Notes under the pieces: model-generated
What the model was told of the DNA's origin: nothing
Seen by the model: the letters and a program-made list of their open reading frames with translations, nothing else
Database searches by the model: none
NCBI RefSeq assembly: GCF_048128805.1
Contig: NC_136016.1
Span: forward strand, 5,656,001-5,720,000
Direction: 5' to 3'
DNA from: Centroberyx gerrardi
Lineage: Eukaryota; Chordata; Actinopteri; Beryciformes; Berycidae
Length of the DNA stretch: 64,000 nt
Shown here: in pieces, positions 1 through 11,645 of the stretch
Position numbering within the stretch: the first letter of the stretch is position 1
Layout: each line of letters opens with the position of its first letter
Made by a program: the position numbers and the translations under genes

Positions 1-109
1 TTACAAATGCTGGGGGAATTACAAATAAGATTGTGATGTAAGGAGATATTCGGTAATGAGCAAAGAATTGTGAGTTCATGAGCTTCAAAACTTTCTAAAG
101 TCTTGTATT

Positions 110-3100
110 CTAACGAATTAAAGGGATGTGAAAAGAGGGGAAATTATTTTCCAACAAATCATCAACTAATGAATCAATTACAAAATCAATCAGCCCATCA
201 GTGTTTCTGTCACCCACCTTGGCCATCCTGGGGCTGAAGACCTCTGTTGCATTTGTAAAGACCGACAGCACTACCTCCGCGGCTGTCATAGAAACGTACT
301 TCTTCCTGAGCTCCAAGCTGCCTAGGGAGGAAAAGGAACCTGGGCCTTGCACTGGCTCCATCACGCTCTTCTTCACCTTCCTCATCCGCTCACGGACCTC
401 CTCCTCCAGCTCCTTCTGGATGACCTCCCGGGCCTGCTCCAAATAGGTGTGCTCACAACGACTCACCTTGATTAGGGTCTGGAGGGGACCGAGAAGGAGT
501 GTAAACAAATGTACTTCACTCCTCTATACCTGTGCTCTATCAAACTTTGTCATGTTGTACAAAACAAAACAAAAAAACTAAACAAAATAGTAAATAACAG
601 TAAGCATCATAGTGTCTCTCACCGCTATGGGCAGCCCAACGCTGTGTATCCTGATACCCAGCTCGTAGGGAGAGTCACAGCTGTTCTGGTCAGCCAGATA
701 CTTCATAAACTCTGCCAGGTCTACTTTTGGCTTGTTCTGCTTCCTCCTAAAAGCGCGAAGTTGCTAAAGAAAGAAAGTACAGTAGATAAATTAAGACAAA
801 AGTCAAACTGAACCCACATACTTGATGAAAAATGGTTCCTTGACTGTCCCGGCAATTGTGAACAAAAGCCATGAACCCAGGCTCTCTGTTGTTCCATGTT
901 GGGTCATAATTTAATCCATTAAACCCCTATGTCAGTTGCCATGCCAGTCGCACCCTCAGGATGTCCACTGTCTCGATCTGGTGGATGTCATCGTCCTTGG
1001 TGTTGCTGTCGATCTTGAACATCTTGTGGATGAGGGGAAGCTTGCAGAGGGGCCCCAGGTTCAGCTCCTCATAGCGCTTCTTGTCCTTCAGGGCAGCCAG
1101 TGACTGGCCCAGCTCATACAAGGTGCAGATGGCTGTCGCTGCTTCTGTAGACTGACAGAAAGAAACGCGCCAATTAGCAACCCAACATACTCCGGATAAA
1201 TTATTGCATAAGCAAAAACAATACATGGGGTAATTTGCAATTGTATGTGTGCCAACCTCTATGAACATGTTGATCTCTCTGGCGGTGTATTGAAGATCCT
1301 TCAGAGCTGGTATTTGCCAGGATTTTATCCTGCCTGACTCCAGGGAGGGAACCTGCATCAGCATGCACACCCTGGATATCACCTGGATGGAGGGTTGGAA
1401 GGCATTGAAAGGACGTTCAGGGAAGGATACGATTAGGAATCCTTACAACAGTCAGTCATATGCATTCCTAAACCTAACAAGTTGAAGATGCTCAGATGCT
1501 ATTACACTGTTCGATATCATCAATTTGTGATAAGTGTGCTTCTGCCTCCTCTACAATGGATTTCTCCCTTATGACTGTTTAACGTTGATGCAAAATAGTG
1601 AGTCTAGAAAGAAGCCCTTGCTCTTTCATTCTGAGAGGCTAACACCAAAACGTGACCACTGATGTCTTAGATAGTTTTAGATAGTTACAAATTTTTTTGC
1701 AATCAAACTTCATTGTAGCTATGCTGGAAATATGATGAAAACCTGACGTCACTTTATCTACGTTTGGATCCACAGAACAGTGCCCCAGTGTATCCATCAG
1801 CAGCAATGTGTCCTGTTTAAAAGCCCTTGAGCAAGACAACAAACCCTCACCTGCTCACTCATAGTAAGCTGATCTGCATAGAGTGCAGTAAATGTAAACT
1901 TGATTTGCCCTGGCACTTCCACGTATCCATCAGTTATAGCTGAATGCTAATACAGTTCAAGTGCATTGTTTAAAACAGTAACAAAACCCTACTGTGTAGG
2001 GGGCTGTCGGGGCTTTCGGTGCGGTCAAGGGGGCTATATTTTTGTGCATTCCTCCTCACCCTCTCTTTGGTGACCAGCTCTCCCTCTGCAGCAATCTCTC
2101 GTATCACTTCCTCCACCAGACTGTTGACCGTCTCTGGATCCAGGGACCTGTTCCACCTCCTGCCTGCAAGATTCTCCTCGTCCTCCAGTAGGGCCTCTGC
2201 TGCCCGCACATTAGCCCCATGGACCTCCCTCTGCTGGGCACGGTAAGCTTCCCTAAACACTGGGGCATTACCTTCTCTCTGGGTTTCATCTCTCAGCTTG
2301 CTCTTCTTGTCTTTGCTCGGCTTCACCTTCGCCCCCAGCGCTGGGAAGTCTGAGTCGGACAGGGAGCTGGACGGAATGGCCTGTTTCTGCTCGCTCTCAG
2401 GCTCTCTCTTGGGATTCTGCGTTACTGTGGGAGGATATGGCAAACTGAGGATGAAAAATTATCGTAATTTCGTAGTTTTTAAGAATGTTTCTGTGTGTGG
2501 TAGCATCTGCCTACCTGCAGCTTTCTGCGATAGAGCATTCCAGGGGTTTGGTGCTGGTTCAGACACAGTTTGGGGCTTCCCAGGGCGAGATGCTTCCCAA
2601 TTGTCATACAGAGACATGTACTGCTCTAGAGGGAGCTCTTCTCCATAGTCCTTAAAATAGCAGGTCTGTAGCTGTTCCATGGATCCAGCAATAAACTGGT
2701 TTCTCTTTATCACCTATAACACATCAATAAACCTTTATTGACAAGGTGAATAGTACATACAGCCCTCCAAAGGCAAATAGCAGTAACTACTTTGTGCATT
2801 TTAAAAGTCAAAGGCCATGACGAGGTTTTATTATTAATATTTAGCCTAATGTTTAAAAAAATATACCCATGAATGGCATTAATAATAAAAAAAATCATTA
2901 CAAACACAAACTTGAACACACCTTTAGCAGCGGGATCACTAAGCAAGCCTTACACTATGCAACGTCACTGACGTTCTGCCAACAAACCCAGTAGCTAGTG
3001 TCTGTGTCCGACCCCCTTTCTTTTGCCTAGCACATGCTTCTCCAGATTTGACACTACTGACTTTACATCACAATGTGACAACCTCCTCCAAGCCCTGCCA

Positions 3101-6100
3101 AACACACCAATCACCACACTGTTCTCAGAGCATGATGTCCATGTGCAATTCAACAGATGTAAAAGAAACTCCTGACCCAAATGGCAGCTTGGGGAGTGTC
3201 TTGAAACTCTGCGCCTCCGAGCTCTCGCTGGCTTTCTAACCCCTGTTCCAGAAATCCATCTGGTGGCACTAACATCTATAGCTGTCATAACAGGTAGAGC
3301 ACTCCAAATATCGTGCATTACACTGGGCAATAAATTCACCTTCTCATACGCAGACTCTGATTTCTCAATGTCCAACCCCATCTCCTCTGTACTATATTGC
3401 ATCATCATTTAACATATCCTGTTACACACTCATGTTTCTTCGCATTGTTCACTACTGCCAGTAAAAACCTACTAATCAAAACGCCCCATACAATCAAAAA
3501 AAACAGGCCTCACCACTCCAAACATACAAGACTTTGACTGACATTTGGTCGCAGGTGCCGTGTCCCACTATGTAAGCACAGCAAGTTCAATAAAAGTTTT
3601 GTCCCAAATGCCATCACTAGCCTCATTAACTTCCTGGCTATTTTTTCTTCTACAACTATGTAAAATGTCTACTTTCCCCGCTATCGTGGTGAGTTGGTCT
3701 ATGGATTAATGATTGAATAAAATGAATAAAGCGCTAATCTACATGGTGTAGTCCACTTCAGTACCAGCACTACATTTGAACTTTGAAGGTTTTTCTCTCA
3801 GTTACTACCCTTTCGCTATACAAGGAAGGATAATATATTTAAAAACAATAAGTGTCAGTATTTAAGATTCATGTAAAAACAGTATGTTAGATTCATGGTC
3901 AAAAATATTTAACATTTGAAGCAAAAGGTAAAAATCAAACTGAAAAGTGCTCTAAGGTCTACAGACTAACTGACCTCTAGGACCCTCTGGTACAACTGCT
4001 CTTGGGTCAGTTTCTCAGTTGGCTTGGATGTGCTGGGGAGCGGGATAACAGGGGCAGAACAGGTGGAGGAAGCGGGAGCAGCAAAATCCAAAGGACCTCC
4101 AAAGGAAATCCCTGTCAGAGTAGGAGGCCCATTGTGAGAGCTGGTATCTACTTGTGGCGGGGCAGCATCAGGGATAACCAGCGGTGGACCTTTCCCTGAC
4201 TGAGTTTTGCTTTTCTTGGGTGTGGCAGGCCTGCTGTCCCCTGTAGCTTTTCCTGACTTCCCAGCTCCATCTCCGGCCCCACTTCGAGGACGGTGGGTCC
4301 TGTGGAACACCTGTTCCCCCTCCACAACCAGATCCCCATCCAGAGAGGCTACCAGGCAGGCAATGGTTTTGAAGCCCAAGGAGGACAAGGTCAGGTTCTG
4401 GTGGTAGGTCTGGCTATAGACTATAGCCACCTTCTTCAGAGGAATCCCATCTGGGTGAAGCTTCATCATGTCCACTGTATTTGTCAGAACCTTCTCCATC
4501 TTTAGTGATGCTATCAGGGGAAGAAGAGATCACTGTCAATGCATTAATACTGTAAAGCAAATAAAGTTTAGTCAGTGCCCTGAATAATAGGCTACCTACA
4601 GTCCATGTGGCTTAAGTTCTGAGTTAAAAGGAACACACGGCACAGGATTAGGGCTGAGTATAGTGCAATAAAACACAATCCTAACCACACCCACACCTTA
4701 ATGGTACAACCACAAATACTGGTAAGCAATTTTAATGTAGCTCACACCTTGGAGTCAGTAACAAGGGCGGTTATTTTTCTTCCAACTAAAGTAGGCCTAT
4801 TCCCTTTTTGAATTTTCGAGCAATGGAACGTCAGTTTGATGATGCCGTTTGTTTATGTCACTCTAACCACAAAGCTGATAGTACACCAGATACCACTGTA
4901 TTCCAATTATTTAGCAACCAAACTATCATACTGCTCCAGTTTGGAGAAAGTATAATAGGGATATCTTTTCTTTGTTAGACCTTGGCATTTATAGTACAGT
5001 AACAACCATATATGTAGTTGCATAAAAACATATCAAAACACTAATTATGCTTATTAGCCAACACATTGCATTACCTACATATGTTCAGGTTCAGGTTCAG
5101 GTTCATATGTGGAAGCAAATGTACAAACTACAATCAACAGCCATACTAATAAACAGAAAACAGAGTGTATCTTACCCATTTTTTCAGATGACAGATGACA
5201 AGAATAGTAAAGTGTCTCTCTCAGAGGTTGAACTACACTATATGAACCAGCAACCTTGCTCTGCTGTAGCTTATGAACTCCCCCTCCTCCCTCCACCCTT
5301 CTTACTGTGAACCAACCACAGCAAATTCAGAGAGAAATGAAACTGAAAGTAACTGGCTGGCATGCTCATTCCAATCCATGACTGATTGTGACCAACAATC
5401 AAACTCTCCTATTCCTGGGAATAGTCCTGTCTCACAAGACAACCAAAGCAATAGAAAGAGGCCACGGTGCAGCAAACAGCTAGTTTCCAATGCAGTAAAA
5501 TAGCATGCAGCCTGTCTTCCGGCCTTATCGTATGACCTAACCTATTTATTAATTTAACCAGTAAATGGCCAGTTTTGTACCCAAAGGATATCTGTTCAGA
5601 AACAAGGTTTATGATATAGTCTGATGTCTGTGTGTGTCTGTCTGTGTCTAATAGATTTACAACAGCCGGAGGACGAGTAGGCTGTGTAATGGGTGGGGTG
5701 ACATGGGATTGAAAATAAACAAAACTGGACTGTAAAGGCAGTTCAAAGACAAAACAGAAGGGAAAACAAAACAGAAGGGAAAACAAAACAGAAGGAGGCT
5801 GGGGGTGATGTAAAGAAAGGAGGGGAGGGGTGAGGAGAGGAGAGGGGAAACAGTGGCTTTAAGTTTCACTTTCCTGATCTGCCACAGCTGATTTGCTTGA
5901 GCTGTTGCCAAGGAAAGCACATGACCTGATGCTAGTGCCAAGTCACTGTGACGCAGTTAAAGAAAATAACCAGAGAAAATCTAACTTCTAACTAATGAAA
6001 TAGGAAATCACCACAACTTCATGAACGTGAAAGCCCCTGTCTAACAGTGAAAGCAGGAACTAGGCCAGTAAATGAGTGTTGTGGGAGATGGCACATAAAG

Positions 6101-6654
6101 TTAGTGTCACTATAGAAGTAGGATAAGCTGTAAGAACAATTTAGTACACAACAGTGATGGTCAATGAGACAAACAAATATTGTCTCACTTTTTCAATGAT
6201 TTCATCTCATCAAAAGAGCGGCTACTGCAAAGACACCTGAAGACAGACAGGGACACAGGAGCTCACCTATGGTGCAAGCTGGCGCCTCTCTCTGCTTTCT
6301 GTTATCATCCTCCCCCTCGTGTCCCTCCATTTTCTTCCTCTTCCTATCCTCAGGAGCTCCTGGCTGTTTGCGGTCCTGCACTTTCTGACCTCTGTAGCTC
6401 ATTAGCAGCAACACTTTCTTGTTGTTCACCCTCGCTAAACACACAGAGTCCCCCAGGAAATCATACAACTCCTGGAATCCCCCTAGCCCATAGTCTGCAA
6501 GGGCCAGCTGTCTACCATACAGATGCTTGTAATGGGTGCCCAGCTTCGCCACCTCCACACCTCTGGGTGCACTGGCAAGCATGGTCAGTAACTCTCCACT
6601 CAGTCTCTGAAGATGGATTTCTGGTGATGAAGTAAACGGATTCTGCTTTGGCAT
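110..6654 (-). CDS. LOTUS/OST-HTH domain protein, nine coding exons, otherwise unrecognised
   Basis: The reading frame joins with consistent phases over exons 6654-6267, 4510-3975, 2713-2515, 2424-1993, 1939-1851, 1382-1257, 1151-954, 763-623 and 478-110, giving about 825 aa. Residues ~14-88 form a LOTUS domain (LYGRQLALADYGLGGFQELY matches the family's 'DYGF..L..L' signature). A second LOTUS follows at ~134-200 (PDGIPL...LSSLGFKTIACL). After that come a Ser/Pro linker with SDFPALGAK, a Glu-rich helix and about 300 residues of helical sequence I cannot assign, including KVDLAEFMKYLADQ. LOTUS domains in TDRD5, TDRD7, Oskar and MARF1 bind RNA or activate Vasa helicase, so a germline RNA role is plausible but inferred. 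No Tudor or NYN-nuclease domain is visible. ATG 6654 is chosen because the upstream exons do not join in frame. The 3' end is uncertain: a good donor (AAG|GTGGGT near 218) could skip the stop at 110. Confidence 0.75.
3040..3410 (+). mobile_element. L2-type LINE fragment in a LOTUS-gene intron
   Basis: Plus-strand translation gives broken reverse-transcriptase sequence (SVLKLCASELSLAF) matching the L2 block 'VLKACA.ELS..F.PLF.KSI', which also occurs at 33966-34337 and 42300-42440. The fragment is short and frameshifted, and it lies antisense within the 2713-3975 intron. Confidence 0.6.
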
Positions 6655-6907
6655 AACACAATGCTGAAAGTTCTACTTCTTCTAACATTGCTCAGGTGCA
6701 CTACAAACACTTGTGTTCATTTTAGGAAAAATCCACACTAAGACTCTTTAACACTATTAAAAACAATTTCTCCACTGACAGTAGCCTCAATATACCAGAA
6801 TGTAATATGTTGCATTTTGAGTAAGGGATGAGTCTGCAATCATAGACACGCACCAATGCTCATGAACTAGTTGCTAGCTAGCTGTATTTATATGCCCATA
6901 CGCCCAC

Positions 6908-7430
6908 CTTTGATTGAATGCAACAAGTTCATGTCCATTCTCTGGGGGTTGCTGAAAGTAGTAGTAGACGAGGCAGGTTGAGGGAAAGTGGATACACCAA
7001 AAAAGTAAACTACAACACTTCATCACAAAATAACTCCTTGAATGCATTGAACATCACAGATTGGTGATATATAACAGTGTAAGAGTATCTGAGGGTGGAT
7101 TTTTAGCTGCGACCAGCAGCTCTATAGTTCGCTCTGTCGGTTGGTTGGTTGGTCCACAAAAATTTCCCCACGCTTGTATGCATGCGCGTACGTGGTCGCA
7201 GCTATTGCGAATTCGCGCTTGTTCCTTTAAGCTTTGCACTTGCTGAGACCAACAGAGCTAGATATGGGCCACTGACAAACACTGACAGCATATCATTTCT
7301 CTCCTCACCTTTACTGCTGTTGTTTACAGTGTGGAGACGCCCCCCTGCTACTGATGATGCGGAAGAGGATGCACGAGCAGACAATGATGAAGACGATGGT
7401 GTAGCTGACATTTGAGGAGTGACAGGCCAC
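6908..7430 (-). promoter_or_regulatory. Probable 5' leader exons of the LOTUS gene
   Basis: A 44-bp segment (6951-6908) has a strong acceptor (ACTTTCAG) and donor (AAAG|GTGGGC). A further donor lies at 7309 (AAAG|GTGAGG), below an ATG-started stretch beginning MSATPSSSS. None of these pieces joins in frame to the LOTUS exon (acceptor after 6663), so they are read as 5' UTR. The MSATPSSSS stretch would then be an upstream ORF that closes within the 44-bp exon. The CpG-rich stretch 7130-7220 fits a nearby promoter, but no TATA box was identified. Confidence 0.35.
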
Positions 7431-7439
7431 ATAGTTAAT

Positions 7440-8925
7440 CCATTTGATAAGCAGCGTAATTGATCAGTCACAATCCTCAGCAATGTGCCCAGAGGTTCCG
7501 GCCTATAATGGGACAAGCAAACTTGATTTATAGAAAGGGGGAGGGGTTAACATAACGGTACCACCAGTGTGATGGCCAACATGTGCCTAACAGAGAGGGA
7601 AAGCACCATCTTATAACAGAAATGACAGGGACGATAATACAAGGATGGCATACATGTTCTGGCAGGGAGAGGGCCATTCTAGCAAACTTAATACAGTTTC
7701 AAGTACAGTTACAAGTAAAAAGTCACACTGGCATAATGTTAACTTAGTCTTGCAAACGTGCAAATGCTCGGGACGCTGCTCTCTGCAAAGTATTTTCTAA
7801 CTCAAGCTAGCTAAGTTACTTGCTCCCAATACTTCACAGTTAGCTAGCGCTAACTAGCTGGTTAAGGATGGTTGGCCAACTGCCCAGCTACCTGTTATGT
7901 AGCCAGCCAATTCCTTTTGTTTGTTGCCGTTTTCTTGTCTGTGTCTTTCACTTCATTTGTCATCCTGAAGTCTCTGTGCTCACGGGGGAGAGGGATGGGA
8001 ACCATGCCCGCTAACTTTAGCTAGCTGAGTTGCTATGCTAGCTAGCAACTTGACGTCTCTTTCAGCAGTATCCTGATATGACCGTTAATAACCAACTTGG
8101 CTAATGTCACATTCTTGATATGTCGGAATCTTAACAGGTTGAGTGTCTCGTGGTCAAGTACAAGGCGAGACTACAAAGGTGTCGGCTAACAACTGTAACC
8201 CTAGTAACGCTAGCTACCTAACATTATGATGCATTCTGGTCCTACGAGAAAGTTGGGAGATACGAACTTCCTTCTTGAAAATACCATTCACGTCAGATTT
8301 CAGGTGGTAAATACTAGAAAATCTCGTTCACCTCAGCTTTCAAGTGGTAAATACTATTTGGGAATTCGGGGTTTGGCGATATACCGCTATTTCTCCGACG
8401 TCTTGAATCCAGACGTCCCCAACAAGGAGATATTTGTAGTCCAGTGTAGGGAATGATATATTCATTTAACAATCAAAATAAACGCTTTTCACCACATAGG
8501 TCATTTTGTGATCACAGCTATTAAATTGCCAGAGCATGACACAGCTACCTGCTGACCGTGGTTGACATTACAATTTGTTTTCCTATAAAAACATGAACTC
8601 AAATGTATCACAGATGTATTAATTGTATGTTTATTATGTGTGAAACAGCTGATGGGGAGAAATCAAGTCTACATAAATCTTCAATCATGGCATTTGACAA
8701 GTGTCAGACAAAGTTAAAACGCGAGAACACTTCGATGTGTGTCAAGGCGTTCAGACGGGTTTTCCCATAGGTCTTGAATGCAGCATCGCTCTGTTTTCAA
8801 GTGACATCATGTATTTACAGTGCGGTTAGAAAGTGATACGGCGACACCTAGTGGGCAAATTTACCGTTCCTCCTTTACCAGTGAAGGCCAGCTACTCTAT
8901 TACTTTAATAACCATTACCAAAACG
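7440..8925. other. Intergenic DNA without a convincing gene
   Basis: This stretch is upstream of the LOTUS gene. It is rich in CTAGCTAG-type short palindromes at 7800-8060 and 8210-8220. An open stretch at 8226-8456 contains two diverged copies of a roughly 30-bp unit ending GTGGTAAATACTA and has no recognisable domain. No RNA gene was found. Confidence 0.4.
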
Positions 8926-9340
8926 GACGGAGCTAACTTTGGTCTTAATCTGTCTTTTCAGTCTCATGAAGGTGATTCCAGACAGTGATTAATTAAATAG
9001 ACTGCAGTGCACTCATATTCCATCACCACAGCCCTGGGCAACATGAGTTCGATCTTTTCACAGCCTCATTGTGACACACTATTGTATCAGTGAGAAGAAT
9101 GAACTTTTACAATCTACTATATTTTGAAAATATCAGCAGCATATGTTTACATAATCCCACAATTATTTATAGTTTATTTTTTATTGCTTGATTATTTTAT
9201 TATTTTCTATCATTTGTATTGCTCCTTTTTATGTTCTAGTTGTGTGCTTAAATAATATATTTCCTTTTCCCCAATGAATTAAATTACTTTTGCAGCTGCA
9301 ATGACCTAATTTCCCCACAGGAATCAATATTTTCATTTTA
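8925..9340. repeat. Dispersed repeat, copy 1 (related to 17950-18890)
   Basis: Blocks such as CATCACCACAGCCCTGGG, TCTTTTCACAGC and CAGCATATGTTTACATAATC recur in the same order at 17990-18720. Trailing parts recur at 11215-11340. This is a dispersed non-autonomous element of uncertain class with no coding capacity. Confidence 0.55.
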
Positions 9341-9737
9341 TCTCATAATGGAGGGGTATCCTAGGATGTGGCAATTCTTTATAGCCTCTGGTGATTTTGG
9401 TTCTTGGAGGTGTTTAGTAATAACAGTAGAAAAAAATCTGAATCATGCCATTTCCCCAGAGTCATCAACTATATAAACACCCTCTTGTACAAGCCATTCA
9501 GGTTGTTCTTGTGTCTACAGAGATTGGACCAATCAGCTCATAGTGTTAGCATACCTCCACCAGCTGTGCAAACCCAGCCCGAGTTTACCAACCGAGACCA
9601 ACATTTCACGTTCGACTCATAGCCAACACCCTAAAATGACAAGCAAATCAGGCTGAGACTTGTTGACCAGCCAATAAGTCTTTACACCGACTTCCCACAG
9701 ATATAGGAATTCGTCTTAAGTGGCTTGACTTTATTTT

Positions 9738-9840
9738 AAGAGTGCTCCGATCAGGATTTTTGGGGCCGATCACCGATCACCGATCACCGATCGCTGGAAG
9801 CAGTATCGGCCGATACCGATCACCGATCACGGGGTCTATT
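9738..9840. repeat. CCGATCA short-unit repeat, probable hAT-like MITE end
   Basis: Tandem CCGATCA units (CCGATCACCGATCACCGATC) follow TGCTCCGATCAGG, a pattern seen at ends of non-autonomous hAT-like elements in fish. The matching opposite terminus was not located, so the element boundary is open. Confidence 0.4.
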
Positions 9841-10440
9841 TGAAGCCTTCTATTCATTGTGTAGCGTTATTTATTTATTTAGCTATTCTTAACAACATTG
9901 TATATTAAGTATTAAAATTCAGAGATGAGAAAGTATCATGAATTGACAACTTTTTATTGGCAGGCAACATGTGCAATATATTCCACTCTCTTAGAGAGTG
10001 GAATATGACTTTGAGAGAGACTTTGAACCAAGTTAGAACAATAAATTATATATAGGCCTACTGAGGCAACAAAAATCAATTCCAATAGACGGAAAACCCA
10101 GGGCCTTTATCAATTTACTCCAACTCCAACGAGACTATAAAAACTGCAACATAAAATATTTTTCAATATTAATCTGGATTGAGGGAGCAAACATTCAGGG
10201 TCAGAGTTAAAAAGTAAATATTAACGTTTTCAGTCCACTCAGTGGATACTGACTAGCACCTACAGTAGCCTATATACAGCTAATCTGCTAGTCTCGGAAA
10301 CCCAGCTGTATTCCGAATAACGTTAATAACCCTTAGTTCTTCTTTTTGGGAATTCAGCCGGTCGTCTTCTTGGCATGGAAAAAAATATATCCCTCACGCA
10401 CGCGTGCGCAATGGGAGGCGAACAGACGAGTCCTGGGAGA

Positions 10441-10480
10441 GAGAGAGTGAGGGAGGGAGACAGAGCGAGAGAGAGCGTGA

Positions 10481-10556
<76 letters not shown>

Positions 10557-10565
10557 GAGACAGAC
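10441..10565. repeat. Compound GA/CA microsatellite
   Basis: Imperfect GAGA, then (CA)n, then about 45 bp of pure (GA)n, then GCGA units. All long open frames here (Ser-Leu or Arg-Glu repeats) are artefacts of the repeat. Confidence 0.95.
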
Positions 10566-10650
10566 GCACAAAGAGACTACTTCTGTTTGGATCTCTTCCC
10601 AACTCGTCTCTCCCTAACATTTTTGTAAATTTATAGCATCACAGAGTTAA

Positions 10651-11109
10651 AGGAATAGTTCGGTATTTTGAACCCTGGGCCCAAATAACATGTTTTCCGT
10701 CATGATCCCTATTAGTAGAAACCATAACTTCGCTAGCCGCCTGCTCCGGCCGTCCGGTAACACTGGTCCGACCCCTCCTACTCTACTGCAATAGAAACCT
10801 AGCGGCATATGCGACAGTCTTTGAAAACTTCTTATGATAAACGTTGTTTTGCAAAACACGATATATCACCAACATATCTTGAAAATTAAAAAAAAAAAAA
10901 AAAAAAAACTAGCCTTCAGCCAGCAGTTACTTTTGGAGACAGTGGCATTCTACTGGTTCTGTTGGAGCTTACGCTGGCTTAGAAGGTAGTGCGTTTTTGA
11001 GGAAAAAATAGAACCCAACTATTATTATAAAGTTATGGTTTCTGCTAATAGGGATCATGACGGAAAACATGGTATTTGGGCCCAGGGTTCAAAATACAGA
11101 ACTATTCTT
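10651..11109. mobile_element. TTAA-flanked MITE (459 bp)
   Basis: The left end AGGAATAGTTCGGTATTTTG and the right end are inverted copies: CCCAGGGTTCAAAATACAG...CTATTCTT, and the inner CATGATCCCTATTAGTAG also recurs inverted. TTAA lies at both sides (10647-10650 and 11110-11113). TTAA duplication is typical of piggyBac and Kolobok elements. There is no coding sequence; a poly(A) tract lies in the middle. Confidence 0.85.
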
Positions 11110-11429
11110 TTAACATGAGTGCAGAGCAAAGGCATATTGTCCCTGTTTACTATTGGATTACACCGGACACACTGCTGTCACTGTAGTTAAGGACAATTAA
11201 GCTTATTGAAATTAGAGCTCTGCCATTTTTATTGCTTCTTTTTATATTCTAGTTGTTTTTTCCCCATTGAATCATATTACTTTTTCCACTGCAACAACCT
11301 AACTTCCCCATGGGATCAATAGTTTAATCTTATCTCATGTTAAATCTGCTGCTCATGTTACATGTGATTGGTTACAAACCCCGCCTCTTTCATATGAATG
11401 CACTCATAGCTGGCTAGGTAAATCCTGGG

Positions 11430-11525
11430 TTGATATGATAACCACCTACGTGAGACCGGTTATCTGGTTGTGAGGCCAACTAGATAGCCAGATTATGTTG
11501 AACTCGCTTCGTGAGATAGGCCCCT
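11430..11525. repeat. MITE terminus ending GGCCCCTG, also at 27895-28025
   Basis: Contains GAGACCGGTTATCTGG and TTGAACTCGCTTCGTGAG, closely matched at 27928-28012 downstream of sulfotransferase copy B. It was therefore present before the gene duplication and marks its 3' side. Confidence 0.55.
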
Positions 11526-11545
11526 GTGCTAAACCAATAAGAATA

Positions 11546-11551
11546 TTTATT
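11546..11551 (-). terminator. Poly(A) signal of sulfotransferase copy A
   Basis: AATAAA on the minus strand about 95 bp after the stop codon. The same signal is at 28045-28050 in copy B. Confidence 0.5.
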
Positions 11552-11645
11552 TACATCAAAGTAAACCGCAGTGATCAAGGCAGTTACATGTTCTCCATGG
11601 GAGTCTGTGCAGCATGGTACAGTTGAATGGCTTTAGTTCAAGACT

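Noticed and set aside
7202..7516. 104-residue minus frame with MSATPSSSSLSARASSS as a first coding exon
   Set aside because: Its donor phase cannot join the LOTUS frame through any acceptor I could find, so it was listed only as a probable leader.
8226..8456. Plus-strand ORF of 76 residues
   Set aside because: It contains an internal diverged repeat and no domain or splice context.
10323..10628. Arg/Glu and Ser/Leu repeat proteins on both strands
   Set aside because: Translations of a GA/CA microsatellite.
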